Assembly (NCBI GenBank): GCA_029216955.1
Contig: JANAVB010004176.1
Span: forward strand, 19,161-83,160
DNA from: Iris pallida
Lineage: Eukaryota; Streptophyta; Magnoliopsida; Asparagales; Iridaceae
Direction of reading: 5' to 3'
DNA length: 64,000 bases
The notes beneath the pieces are model-generated. The model was not told where the DNA came from. It searched no databases and was given only the letters and a program-made list of their open reading frames with translations. The position numbers and the translations under genes were made by a program. Shown here piece after piece: positions 1 through 10,982 of the stretch (its first letter is position 1; each line of letters starts with the position of its first letter).

Positions 1-1044
1 GAACCAAAAAGTAAATTTGGTTCACTAATTGGCTAGGTAATTTGCATTGATTTTGGCTTTTGAATTGAGACTGGGAATTTAATGAGGTTGGTTTTAGCTT
101 AACTGTAAACTGGGATTGAGTCCCTTCCTTTCAAACTATGAACTGAGTTTGTTTCCCCAAATTCCTGAGAAGAGATAACTGAGAAGGGTTCTTAAACCTG
201 AGCTCATTCCCAGATTTCATAAATCTGAGATTTCCAGTTTTTTCCTTTGGTTAACTTAGCATTATTAACTGTTTTGAATATGTGGTTGGACATTGTGATT
301 AGATTCCAGTTTTTTTTTCCTATTTATGAACTGTTAACTGAATGTGATTCATGTTAATACAAAAACCTGAGTTTTCTCATTCTAATAAACTGAGAATGGG
401 AGGGGGTTTGAATGTATTGGACTATTAAGATTATTACTCTAGAACTGAATCTTTAAATGCCTGAACTGAATAACCTATTTTCCCGAGTTTATGAACTGAT
501 TGTTCATTGGGTAGCTGAGATTAAATCTCTGAATGCTACCCACTGATTTCACATAGATGCTTCCCTGTTCCTTACAAATTTTTCTATTGTATTCACACAC
601 ATACATCCTCACTAGCACACATGCACTCTCACGTTTCACTCTCTTGACACTCTATCACACACATCACCCTCTCATGTGACACTACACCACACAATCTCAT
701 GTATCACACACCATTACATCCCCTTCCTATCTCTATATATGTGTTCATACATATATGACTTGTATATAAATATGTGAGATATAATATAGATATATCCTAT
801 ATATTATGATATGTGGGTGCTATTATATATATGGATATATATGAATATGTGGTATACCCATAGTTAGCTTATAGGTTATGAATATTTCGTATTATATTAT
901 AGCCATGTCAATATGTAATATAGGTTAGATGTATATGACATATAGATATATGTTATGGGTTGATTATTATGGCATGGTATGCCTAGTATGGAGTCTAGAA
1001 TAGACTATTAGCTTGTTAGACCTAGAATAGACTAGTTAGACTAG

Positions 1045-1130
1045 TTTGACTTAGGTTTGACATGGTTGACCTAGTTTGACTTCTAGGGTTGACCAGAGTT
1101 GACCAAGAGTTGACTTTGGTCTAGATTGAC
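1045..1130 (+). promoter_or_regulatory. Cluster of TTGAC (W-box-like) motifs in E1 5' LTR
   Basis: Eight TTGAC cores in about 86 bp, all in the same orientation, most followed by C or T, which is the core bound by plant WRKY factors. The same cluster recurs in the 3' LTR (10050-10138) and, with about eleven cores, in the diverged solo LTR (61132-61276). Binding itself is inference. Confidence 0.5.
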
Positions 1131-1860
1131 CTAGATTCATGTAGAACGCATTGTAGTGCATTTTATTACTATTCTGGACTTGTTGTGGCTTGTACTGTTC
1201 TATAGGAGACATACACCACTCCTTGGACAGTATATATTCTCTCAGATTCACCGGTTACAGGCGAGTACATTCTCTGATCATTTCATATCCTGCATTAGGA
1301 GTATATTTCCTGCTTTAGAATACTTTACATGATGCTGACACGTTGGAAACACAGATTAGTACTATATGGATCCTATTGGGCGATGTTATCTCCTTAGCGG
1401 ATACATCGGGTATTTCGTGTTCGTGTACTTTATCGTAAACATCGTGTACTCCTTGTATTTGTGACATTCATGTACGAAATGTATGAAATCGTATATAATC
1501 ATGTATTAATATGACCTTCGTGTGCAATAACATAACTTAGCCAGATCCTTGTGTATTGATTGGGGCGGGAGAGTAGAAGTGGTTATGTATTCAATCCAGT
1601 AGATTACTCGTGTACAACTCTGTAGATTACTCGTGTATAACATCGTGCCATTTACATAACCATCTTGTGCTCTGAATCACTAGACATTGTTAGTTCTCTA
1701 TATACTGTAGCTATTTATTTACAGTCTTTCCTGTTTGTCATATTATTCTTCTGTTTCTTGTATCTTACTCTCTAGCATGATTATATATCCTGACCTGCTA
1801 TGATTTGTTGTGATGTACTGTGCTCGCTCCTGTCCTGACTGGACCTGTTGAAATATTACA

Positions 1861-1974
1861 GAGGACGAGGCTGAGGCGTTCTGCCCTACCTACTACGGTG
1901 CTACACTAGATGAGTGTCTGGACTTGGACCAACAGCAGGATCCACTAGCAGTAGATGACACTCCCTTAGACTAG
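1861..1974 (+). other. Putative LTR mini-exon with short acidic open frame (5' LTR copy)
   Basis: A branch-point-like CTGAC followed by an AG at 1860-1861 looks like a 3' splice site. From there 37 codons run open to a TAG at 1972-1974; the product would be acidic and contains CPTYYGA. The 3' LTR copy at 10869-10982 is open over the same length, and the two differences I see between them are synonymous (GAT/GAC, CAA/CAG). The related solo LTR keeps the splice site, the phase and a CPTYFGA sequence. No upstream ATG in phase was found, so translation is uncertain. Confidence 0.4.
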
Positions 1975-2301
1975 GATTGTCTTTACTTTACTTGGATTAC
2001 TGTATTTGGATTTCAGAGATTTGGATATGTACTTATTTTAGACACTTAGAATTCTGGATTTGTATCTCTGGGATGTTTCTTTCCTGGATATTATCATCTA
2101 CTATCATTCTATCTTATTTCTGTTCTACTTAGCTGTGATTGAGTTATATTCTGTTATGTTACCCCCATTCGGGGAGTATAACTATTTTTACCTTCAACTG
2201 TTAGATGTTGTGACCTAGGACAGCGTTCTACCGCTGACACTGCGGCGTAGGCTGGACGTACCCACGTCTCGTGCCCTTACTCTAGGGTGCGGGTCGTGAC
2301 A

Positions 2302-2548
2302 CGTTTTTAGTGGTGGCCCATGCAAGTCACCATTGGAAATGTAGTGGTATTCGAACCGGAATATCACTGCAGCCTGCAGTAGGAATTAGTATATTTTTGA
2401 AGGTACTCAATCACACTAGGAAAAATTCTTTATCAGATTCCGTATATCTATTTTGCTGCTTATTGTCTTCCTTAGAAATTTAAACTGTCCTCCTTTGATT
2501 TTTTGACTCATTCTCAGTAATTGTTTCTTATTTGATCTGTGTCTCCAG
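2302..2548 (+). other. E1 leader: no standard primer site; conserved GTGGCCCATGCA block
   Basis: No initiator-methionine primer binding site (TGGTATCAGAGC) follows the LTR. Instead 2302-2325 holds a T-rich run then GGTGGCCCATGCA. The same block, little changed, follows the 5' LTRs of E4 and E6, which are otherwise different families. A T-rich stretch ending in CTCCAG just before the ATG at 2549 looks like a 3' splice site, again shared in position with E4 and E6. Confidence 0.5.
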
Positions 2549-3887
2549 GATGGTTGAGACGCGATCGCATCGCCCGTGACGGGAGAGGCTGGAGAGGGGT
2601 CTGCCACCTCTCGTGTCCAGCAGCCAGCTCCCAGTACCATGGGGCCAGTGCATCCCTCAGGAGTCGGTGTCTCTGCGACTTTTGGAGGAGCACCTCCAGC
2701 AGCCAGGAGGCAGAGCCCAGTGATTCCTGAGATCCTTCCACTGTAATAGCCTCCGCCTGCAGGGATGGTAGATGCTGCACATCTCTTCTCCTTTGTGGAG
2801 AGGATTCTGGAGTCCTACCGGCAGCAGCAGACGAGGCAGACTACCGATTTCTGTCAGGGGATCGACGAGGCACACCAGCTGGTTCGCACTACAGTGGAGA
2901 TGATTACTGCTCAGGGGGCCCAGCAGCAGCCCCGTCGGAGGGAGAAGGACATTCAGGACTTCCAGAAAATGTATCCTCGAGAGTTCTTCGGCATAGAGGG
3001 CATTCACATTGCAGACGACTGGATAGAGCATATTGAGGAGATCTTCCGACTGGCGGAGATACCAGATCGAGGCGGCGAGCAGCCAGATGCAGGACTTAGC
3101 CCGTGCGTGGTATCAGGCAGATCCCAGGATGGGAGTTGAGGGCCAGACTTGGGCCCAGTTCAAGGAGCTGTTCAAGGAACAGTTCTTTCCTGATGTGGCC
3201 TTGGGAGGTATCGAGGCACAGTTCGAGGGTCTAGTTCAGGGGAACCAGACGGTAGCTGAGTATGCCGGGGAGTTCTGCAGATTGGCCCGGTTTATAGATG
3301 ACTTGACCGAGAAGACAAAGGCGAGGAAGTTTTGCCGAGGTCTGATTAGAGAGATTCGATCGCTGACTAAGAGCGACCGGAACGCCACATTTGCTGAGAT
3401 ATTTTCTGGGGCCATGGCGGCGGAAGACGACCTAGGGCTGAAGCAGAAGAGGGGTCGCGACTTCCAGGGTGGCAGTAGCAGTTAGGGGCAGGCCAAGAGG
3501 CCTCACTTCCAGCAGCACTTTCAGCAGCAGAGGCCAGTTCAGCAGCACCAGCATCAGGGCCGTGCACCTTTTCAGCAGGTGCAGCACCAGCAGCAGAGAG
3601 GCCAGCAGGCACCCAGGCAGCAGTCTATTAGTTGTACTTTCTGCAATAAGCCTGGGCACAAGTGGGACGAGTGCAGGAAGAGACTTGGCAGATGCTTGAT
3701 GTGTGGATCAGCAGACCATCAGATGCGAGAGTGTCCAGTTACGTCGATGTGTCCGATACCAAGAGGAGCTAGGGCAGCCAAGGCTCCAGCAGGCCAGCAG
3801 AGAGGACCAGCCCTGCAGACCCAGCAGCAGAAGGTTCCAGCAGCACCAGCAGCAGACACGAGGTGGACAGTAGGGACGAGCTTTCGA
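2549..3887 (+). pseudogene. gag: E1 gag (capsid/nucleocapsid), frameshifted
   Basis: Structural polyprotein that packages element RNA into virus-like particles in the cytoplasm. The ATG at 2549 opens only nine codons before a stop; the frame is picked up near 2765. Capsid sequence of the retrotransposon gag family is visible in two frames: WIEHIEEIF near 3020-3050, then TWAQFKELFKEQFFP and AEYAGEFCRLARF at about 3147-3300. Near 3633-3735 two zinc knuckles of the CX2CX4HX4C type are intact (CTFCNKPGHKWDEC and CLMCGSADHQMREC). At least three frame changes and a stop at 3483 make it non-functional. The Q-rich stretch 3490-3620 is the usual low-complexity linker. Confidence 0.85.
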
Positions 3888-3888
3888 C

Positions 3889-5780
3889 ATGGCAGCTGAG
3901 GATGCCGAGGCCATAGGAGAGCTGATAGCAGGTTCGGTTCTTCTCGATTCCCTTCCAGCATTTGCACTCTTTGATTCCGGGGCTTTCCACAGCATTATGT
4001 CAGTATCGTATGCTATTAGACACAGTTTGGTTTCTGAACCATTGCCTAGGACCTGCAAGATCACGACCGGGGGTGGGATCATCCTCGAAAGTGATGTTTG
4101 CAGAGGGCGGAGCGTCTTATTGGAAGGCCGAGAGTTGGGAGTGAGTTTACTCGTCATGCCATTACCGAACTACGATATAGTATTAGGTATGGACTGGCTG
4201 AGTAGACACCACGCCCGCATTGATTGTCGAGGGGGTAGAATTTTGTTCGGGGCGCCAGGAGAGCCAGAGTTTGAGTACACCCGACGGCAGGCAGAGCAGG
4301 ACGGCGGAGTCTTCTGTGGAGCTTCGGTTGAGGAGCAGGTGGCTCCGCATCCCTTGATCGTAGAGTTTATGGACGTATTTCCAGAGGAGTTGCCAGGGCT
4401 TCCACCGGACAGAGATGTAGCGTTCTCGGTAGACTTGGTTTCCGGCACGGAATCGATCTCCCAGCATGTCTATCGAGTGAACAACAGCGAGTTAGTGGAG
4501 CTGAAGAAGCAGGTGGATAAGCTGCAGGACAAGGGCTTCATCCGATCTAGTTCTTCACCTTGGGGTGCACCGGTACTCTTCGTACCCAAGAAGGATGGGT
4601 CAGTACGGATGTGTATCGACTACAGGACACTTAACAACCTGACAATTAAGAACAGATACCCACTGCCGCGGATCGATGATCTGTTTGATCAGTTGAGCAG
4701 AGCTCGGGTGTTCTCCAAGATTGATTTGAGGTCGGATTATCACCAGGTGAAGGTAAAGGGGGAGGATATTCCCAAGACCGCTTTCAGGACGCGGTACGGG
4801 CAGTTTGAGTTTTTGGTTATGCCATTTGGGCTAACCAATGCACCAGCAGTATTTATGAATCTAATGTACAAGGTATTCCACCAGTACTTAGACAAGTTCG
4901 TGGTGGTTTTTATTGATGATATCTTGGTATATTCGAAGATAGAGGAGGAGCACGAAGAGCATCTGCGGATAGTGCTAGAGACTCTCAGGAGAGAGCAGCT
5001 TTATGGAAAACTCTCCAAGTGTGAGTTTTTCTTGGACCGGGTGGACTTCTTGGGACATGTGGTGACTGGAGATATATCTCAGTTGACCCCAAGAAGATTG
5101 TAGAAGTTGAGGCTTGGACAGTACCGACTTCAGTGGCAGAGATCAGGAGTTTCCTGGGGCTGGCAGGATACTATAGGAGATTTGTGCAGGATTTCTCCCG
5201 GGTTGCAGAGCCGTTGACTCGGTTGACCCAGAAGGATGCTGAGTATGTTTGGTCAGAGGAGTGTCAGGCAGCTTTTGATGAGTTGAAGAAGCGGCTTATG
5301 ATAGCTCTGATTCTGACATTGCCTTCAGGATCAGGTGGATTCACTATTTATAGTGAGGCTTCAGGGAAGGGGCTGGGTTGTGTCTTGCAGCAGCATGGGA
5401 AGGTGATTGTCTATGCTTCCAGGCAATTATGTCCCCATGAGAAGAACTACCCTACCCATGACCTGGAGCTGGCGGCGGTGATTTTTGCTTTCAAGTTGTG
5501 GAAGCATTATCTGTATGGCGAAAGAGTAGAGATTTTCACAGATCACAAGAGCTTGAAGTATGTGTTTACACAGAAAGAGCTCAACATGAGGCAGCACAGA
5601 TGGCTAGAGTTGATGAAGGACTTTGACATCTCACTTCAGTATCACCCAGGGAAGGCCAACGTGGTTGCCGATGCCTTGAGTAGGTATCAGACAGCCATGT
5701 GTTTGACTATGGATCGACACTTGCTTGCAGACTTGGAGAGCCTTGGGGTTGAGGTAATTGTGCCCGGAGTGCAGATGTAG
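3889..5780 (+). pseudogene. pol: E1 protease, reverse transcriptase and RNase H, broken
   Basis: Copies element RNA into DNA. The open stretch 3889-5103 has the aspartic-protease site LFDSGA (about residue 27), the spacer ending [10 protein letters not shown], then RT with [16 protein letters not shown], and the catalytic [10 protein letters not shown] near residue 340. It stops at 5101-5103 within the RT thumb; the frame resumes at 5133 with [11 protein letters not shown] and runs to a stop at 5778-5780. RNase H spans about 5330-5700: the first catalytic aspartate of the usual YSDAS is glutamate here (YSEAS), while TDHKSLKY and DALSR are present. In RT the usual RSGYHQ is RSDYHQ. Length and order fit chromovirus pol. 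Dead copy. Confidence 0.9.
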
Positions 5781-7337
5781 TTATGGGGCCTTCAGATACA
5801 GTCGGACTTGATGGACAGGATCAAGGCGACACAGTTCGAGGTTGTGGCTCTGCGGTGTATCCGAGAGCAGATCAGTGCAGGTTTGGAGGATGATGAGTTC
5901 TCACTTGCAGAGGATGGTGTCCTGAGGTACGGTTCTCGGTTATGTGTGCCCAGCAGGGAGCTCAGAGAGCAGATCATGCAGGAGGCTCACAGATCACAGT
6001 ACTCTATACATCCTGGTGCCAACAAGATGTACAGGGATCTGCGAGAGCATGTCTGGTGGTACAGGATGAAGAGGGAGGTGTCCCACTTCGTAGCTAGATG
6101 CTTGGTCTGTCAGCAGGTCAAGGCGGAGAGGCAGAGGCCCGGAGGATTATTGCAGCCGTTGCCCATTCCAGAGTAGAAGTAGGAACATATCACCATAGAT
6201 TTTGTATCGGGGTTGCCACGTACACCAGGAGGGAAAGATGCGATTTGGGTCATCGTTGACTGGTTGACCAAATCGGCCCACTTCTTGCCTTTCAAGGTGG
6301 ATACATCTACAGAGAGGCTCGCGGAGTTGTATATGAGGCAGATAGTCAGGATTCACGGAGTTCCCGTCAGCATAGTCTCAGATCAGGATAGTCGTTTTAC
6401 TTCCCATTTGGAGGAGTCTGCAGACTAGCTTGGGCACTCAGCTCAAGTTTAGTACTGCATACCACCCCCAGATGGACGGACAGTCAGAGAGGACTATTCA
6501 GACACTTGAGGATATGCTACGAACGTGCATCCTAGATTTTGGAGGTTCCTGGGAGGATCACCTACATTAGGTGGAGTTTGCTTACAACAACAGTTTTCAG
6601 GCCAGCATTGAGATGTCACCGTTTGAGGCTCTGTACGGGCGTAGGTGTCGTACACCCTTATCTTGGGATGATGTTGGAGAGCGAGCTTTACTGGGACCAG
6701 AGATGGTTGTTGACGCAGCCGAGAAGGTGAAGCTCATCAGGGACAGACTTCGTATGGTACAGGACAGACATCGGCACTGGGCCGATAGCCACCGGAGGCC
6801 GCTGGAGTTTGAGGTACAAATTTAGAGATAGGATTAGAAGTAGGTTCTTTCTTTGTTTTGTTTGATTGTCGTGTTTGATTTTTAGTAACTTGAGACCTTG
6901 CTTGTGATTAGGTTGGAGACATGGTTTTTCTGCGGATATCTTCGACTCGTGGTACGATACATTTTGGTAGAGGTGGGAAGCTTAGCCCGCGCTTCATCGG
7001 CCATTTCTTTATCAGCGAGAGAGTCGGTGACGTGGCATACAGGCTAGACTTGCCACCTATACTAGTGGGATTTCACAACGTATTCCACGTATCAGTAGTT
7101 GAGACGGTACGTGGCTGACCCTAGCCATATGCTCGATCATTTGGAGATTGAGGTTGGACCTACTCTCAGCTATCCTAGAGCAAGCCTGTGGAAATTCTGG
7201 ATCGCCGAGAGAAGGTATTGAGGAACCAGGTGATACCCTTGGTACGCGTCGCATGGGGGCATCATTCTCCAGGTGAGTCTACCTGGGAGCGGGAGGACGA
7301 GATTCCCGAGCGGTACTCCTATCTTTTTGGACCTTGA
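5781..7337 (+). pseudogene. int: E1 integrase with chromodomain, broken, contains an intron
   Basis: Would insert element DNA into chromosomes. The zinc-binding HHCC region lies at 5985-6125 (IHPGANKMY, CLVCQQ). Core DDE sites: D in VDWLTKSAH near 6260, D in IVSDQDSRF near 6390, E after DGQSERT near 6480-6510. Stops at 6174, 6426 and 6568 and a shift near 6420 break it. The C-terminal part resumes after an intron (6814-6911) with VGDMVFLRI. A chromodomain ends the protein: LDRREKVL then VRVAWGHHSPGESTWE at about 7195-7300, terminating at a TGA ending at 7337. Chromodomains of this family guide integration toward modified chromatin; here a frameshift near 7190 precedes it. Confidence 0.87.
6814..6911 (+). 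other. Phase-0 spliceosomal intron in E1 integrase
   Basis: Open frame reads into GAG|GTACAA at 6813/6814 and then hits a stop at 6823. After a T-rich stretch the frame resumes at ATTAG|GTT (6911/6912). Removing the 98 bp joins the two conserved protein blocks (RPLEF and GDMVFLRI) without gap or shift. E4 and E6 encode the same join contiguously, so the intron is specific to E1. Confidence 0.7.
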
Positions 7338-7402
7338 GATATACTTTTCTATCCTTCTCAGCAGTTTTGTTTCGTCCTTTAATTTCGAGGACAAAATTAT
7401 TT

Positions 7403-7417
7403 TAAGGAGGGTAGATT
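7403..7417 (+). promoter_or_regulatory. E1 polypurine tract
   Basis: TAAGGAGGGTAG immediately before the 3' LTR start (TGTCACTACC at 7418). This is the plus-strand primer for reverse transcription. It follows a short untranslated stretch containing TCGAGGACAAAATTA, a common tail of plant chromoviruses. Confidence 0.85.
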
Positions 7418-8103
7418 TGTCACTACCACTTTTCTAGCTTGAGGGTATTTTGGTCATTTTGGTCATTTTTGAAATTTTGAGAATTATTTGGAATTATTAT
7501 GTATTATTTATATTTATTGGAATTAATGTGATTTTTAGAGATTTTTAGTATAATTGATTTTGGTGTTTTAGTTAACTTTGACTTATGTTGACTTTGGAGA
7601 CTAACCTGGTGGCTAACCTAGGTCATGACTATGTGATTAGGATATGAAAACCTAGGTTGACTTAAGTTAGTGATAATTAATCATTAGGATCAATTTGGAG
7701 AAACTAGGATTTGAATTGATTTAGAAATGGCTTATGATTTCACAAGTCATGACTTGTGACTTAGGCTTAATAGCCCATAGGCCCATACCATGAACCAACC
7801 CTAACCCTAATCAGCCCATGGCAGCCACATTGATCCTTTCCCCCTATTTAATCCCCTCCTAGAAATTAGGGCTAGCCTCCTTAGAAATTATTTGCTATTT
7901 TGGAAGAGGTGAGTCTCCATCTTTCTAAAATCATAGAAAATCTATTTCAACTCCATTTTTCTCCAAACCAATTGTAATAGGACCAAATTTTAGTCTACTT
8001 GCTGTTGGTAATGAGTTTTTGCAGGGAAGAAACAATTTATGGGAGTTTGGTTGCTTGAGGAACCCTTTCCATTTGGGGATTTTGACCCTTTGCTCATCAA
8101 TAG

Positions 8104-10869
8104 GTATATTTCAATCTACTCCATGTAATTTCTGTTTAATTACATTTCTAGGATGCCCTAGCCCTAACCTAGCTGTAGGAATAGCTACCCCTAGAATTCG
8201 AGTCTATTTTGTGTCCGTATCAGACACGTATCAACCCATATGTGTAGGTGTTTGGTGAAATGCCTCAAAGGGCATTTCGACCTAATTTTAGGTTTGTGTT
8301 TGAATAGGAAATTAGGTTTTGATCTCGCTTGTGCATTTCTTGTGTTTTGAACACGTTTTCGTGTTGTATCGTGTCGGATTTTGGATACGTACACGCGGTC
8401 GTGCACACGCGCGCGGGCAGGTGGCATGCCCTGCTACTCGGGCGGAACTGCTCTGTGCACACAGCATTTCGACCTACGAGACTTGACACATGTGTCAGTT
8501 CTCATGACTGACACGAGAACCTCAGGCTGACACGAACCCTTGTGTCATTGTCGGAAACGGATTCGTGCCTGCACTGTTCGTGCACTGTGTGCTTCAGTGC
8601 ACTGGATATTGGTTTCTTGTTTAATTCATTTTAAATGTTTTAAACTGTGGTTTAATTGATTAATTAGATCATATATATGTAGTATAATCTTTGTTATATT
8701 AGTTTACATGATTAACTTAGGTTTTATTGAGGAATTTGGATTTGAACATGGGATTTTGGCTTTCACTGATACTTGGTTTTTCCAGTTTATTCCTAACCAA
8801 ATTCTATGATTAATTTGATGTTCAATCCCTGATAATGTCCCCACATATTTGTTGTTTTGGGTTAATGCAATATTGCATTTGAGATTGGGTTTTTATGGTG
8901 TGATATGGAATTTGGCATGTGCAGTAGTTAATTCAACTGTTAACTGATACTGAGATGGGAATATATATAACCTGAACCGATTCCTTTCATTTTCGAATAT
9001 GAACCAGAGAGTGAATTTGGTTCACTAATTGGCTAGGTAATTTGTATTGATTTTGGCTTTTGAATTGAGACTGGGAATTGAATGAGGTTGGTTTTAGCTT
9101 AACTGTAAACTGGGATTGATTCCCTTCCTTTCAAACTATGAACTGAGTTTGTTTCCCCTAAATTCCTGAGAAGAGATAACTGAGAAGGGTTCTTAAACCT
9201 GAGCTCATTCCCAGATTTCCTATAAACCTGAGATTTCTAGTTTTTCCCTTTGGTTAACTTAACATTATTAACTGTTTTGAATATGGGGTTGGACATTGTG
9301 ATTAGATTCCAGTTTTTTTTCCTATTTATGAACTGTTAACTGAATGTGATTCATGTTAATGCAAAAACCTGAGTTTTTTCATTCTAATAAACTGAGAATG
9401 GGAGGGGGTTTGAATGTATTGGACTGTTAAGATTATTACGATCTAGAACTGAATCTTTAAATGCCTGAACTGAATGACCTATTTTTCTGAGTTTATGAAC
9501 TGATTGTTCATTGGGTAGCTGAGATTAAATCTCTGAATGCTACCCACTGATTCACATAGTTGCTTCCCTGTTCGTTAGAAATTTTTCCTATTGTATTCAC
9601 ACACACACACATCCTCACTAGCACACATGCTCTCTCACGTTTCACTCTCTTGACACTCTATCACACACATCACCCTCTCATGTGACACCACACCACACAA
9701 TCTCATGTATCACACACCATTACATCCCCTTCCTATCTCTATATATGTGTTCATACATATATGACTTGTATATAAATATGTGAGATGTAATATAGATATA
9801 TCCTATATATTATGATATGTGGGTGCTATTATATATATGGATATATATGAATGTGTGGTATACCCATAGTTAGCTTATAGGTTATGTATATTCCATATTA
9901 TATTATAGCCATGTCAATGTGTAATATAGGTTAGATGTATATGACATATAGATATATGTTATGGGTTGATTGTTATGGCATGGTATGCCTAGTATGGAGT
10001 CTAGAATAGACTGTTAGCTTGTTAGACCTAGAATAGACTAGTTAGACTAGTTTGACTTAGGTTTGACTTGGTTGACCTAGTTTGACATTCTAGGGTTGAC
10101 CAGAGTTGACCAAGAGTTGACTTTGGTCTAGATTGACCTAGATTCATATAGAACGCATTGTAGTGCATTTTATTACTATTCTGGACTTGTTGTGACTTGT
10201 ACTGTTCTATATGAGACTAGATACCACTTCTCGGACAGTATATATTCTCTCAGATTACCGGTTATAGGCGAGTACATTCTCTGATCATTTCATATCCTGC
10301 ATTAGGAGTATATTTCCTGCTTTAGAATACTTTACATGATGCTGACACGTTGGAAACACGGATTAGTACTATATGGATCTTGTTGAGCGATGTTATCCCC
10401 TTAGCGGATACATCGGGTATTTCGTGTTCGTGTACTTTATCGTGAACATCGTGTACTCCTTGTATTTGTGACATTAGTGTACGAAACGTGTGAAATCGTG
10501 TATAATCATGTATTCACATGATCTTCGTGTACAATAACATAACTTAGCCAGATCCTTGTGTATTGATTGGGGCGGGGGAGTAGAAGTGGTTATGTATTCA
10601 ATCCAGTAGATTACTCGTGTACAACCTCTGTAGATTACTCGTGTATAACATCGTGCCATTTACATAACCATCTTGTGCTCTGAATCACTAGACACTATTA
10701 ATTCTCTATATACTGTAGCTATTTATTTATAGTCTTTCCTGTTTATCATATTATTCTTCAGTTTCTTGTATCTTACTCTCTAGTATGATTATATATCCTG
10801 ACCTGCTATGATTTATTGAGATGTACTGTGCTCGCTCCTGTCCTGACTGGACCTATTGAAATATTACAG
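8104..10869 (+). other. Candidate intron inside the E1 LTR
   Basis: Donor-like TCAATAG|GTATAT at 8103/8104, about 250 bp after the TATA-like box, and acceptor at 10868-10869 preceded by CTGAC. The solo LTR has the matching pair CTCAATAG|GTAAAA at 60638/60639 and acceptor at 62245-62246. Splicing is inferred from conservation of both sites in two diverged LTRs; no transcript evidence is available here. Confidence 0.4.
10050..10138 (+). promoter_or_regulatory. TTGAC cluster in E1 3' LTR
   Basis: Eight TTGAC cores in the same order and spacing as in the 5' LTR copy. They lie between the TATA-like element and the splice acceptor, that is, downstream of the presumed start, so any role in transcription would be as a downstream enhancer. 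Confidence 0.5.
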
Positions 10870-10982
10870 AGGACGAGGCTGAGGCGTTCTGCCCTACCTA
10901 CTACGGTGCTACACTAGACGAGTGTCTGGACTTGGACCAGCAGCAGGATCCACTAGCAGTAGATGACACTCCCTTAGACTAG
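10869..10982 (+). other. Putative LTR mini-exon, 3' LTR copy
   Basis: Second copy of the 37-codon acidic open frame after a CTGAC...ATTACAG acceptor, ending TAG at 10980-10982. It differs from the 5' LTR copy by two third-position transitions, neither changing the encoded residue. Confidence 0.4.

Larger units (their letters stand above)
1..2301 (+). repeat. E1 5' LTR (3' part only)
   Basis: Aligns base for base with 9001-11313 apart from scattered substitutions and small indels. It ends in GTCGTGACA, the same end as the 3' LTR. Contains AT-rich microsatellite-like stretches near 735-960, a cluster of TTGAC boxes at 1045-1130, a conserved 3' splice-site-like sequence at 1840-1861 and a GC-richer terminal block 2215-2301 that is also conserved in the solo LTR near 62600-62685. 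Confidence 0.95.

Noticed and set aside
7795..7815. CCCTAACCCTAA, telomere-like
   Set aside because: Two units only and not the plant CCCTAAA form; ordinary LTR sequence.
8019..8258. 79-codon frame in the E1 LTR
   Set aside because: No conservation in the solo LTR at the same place; the candidate donor site interrupts it.
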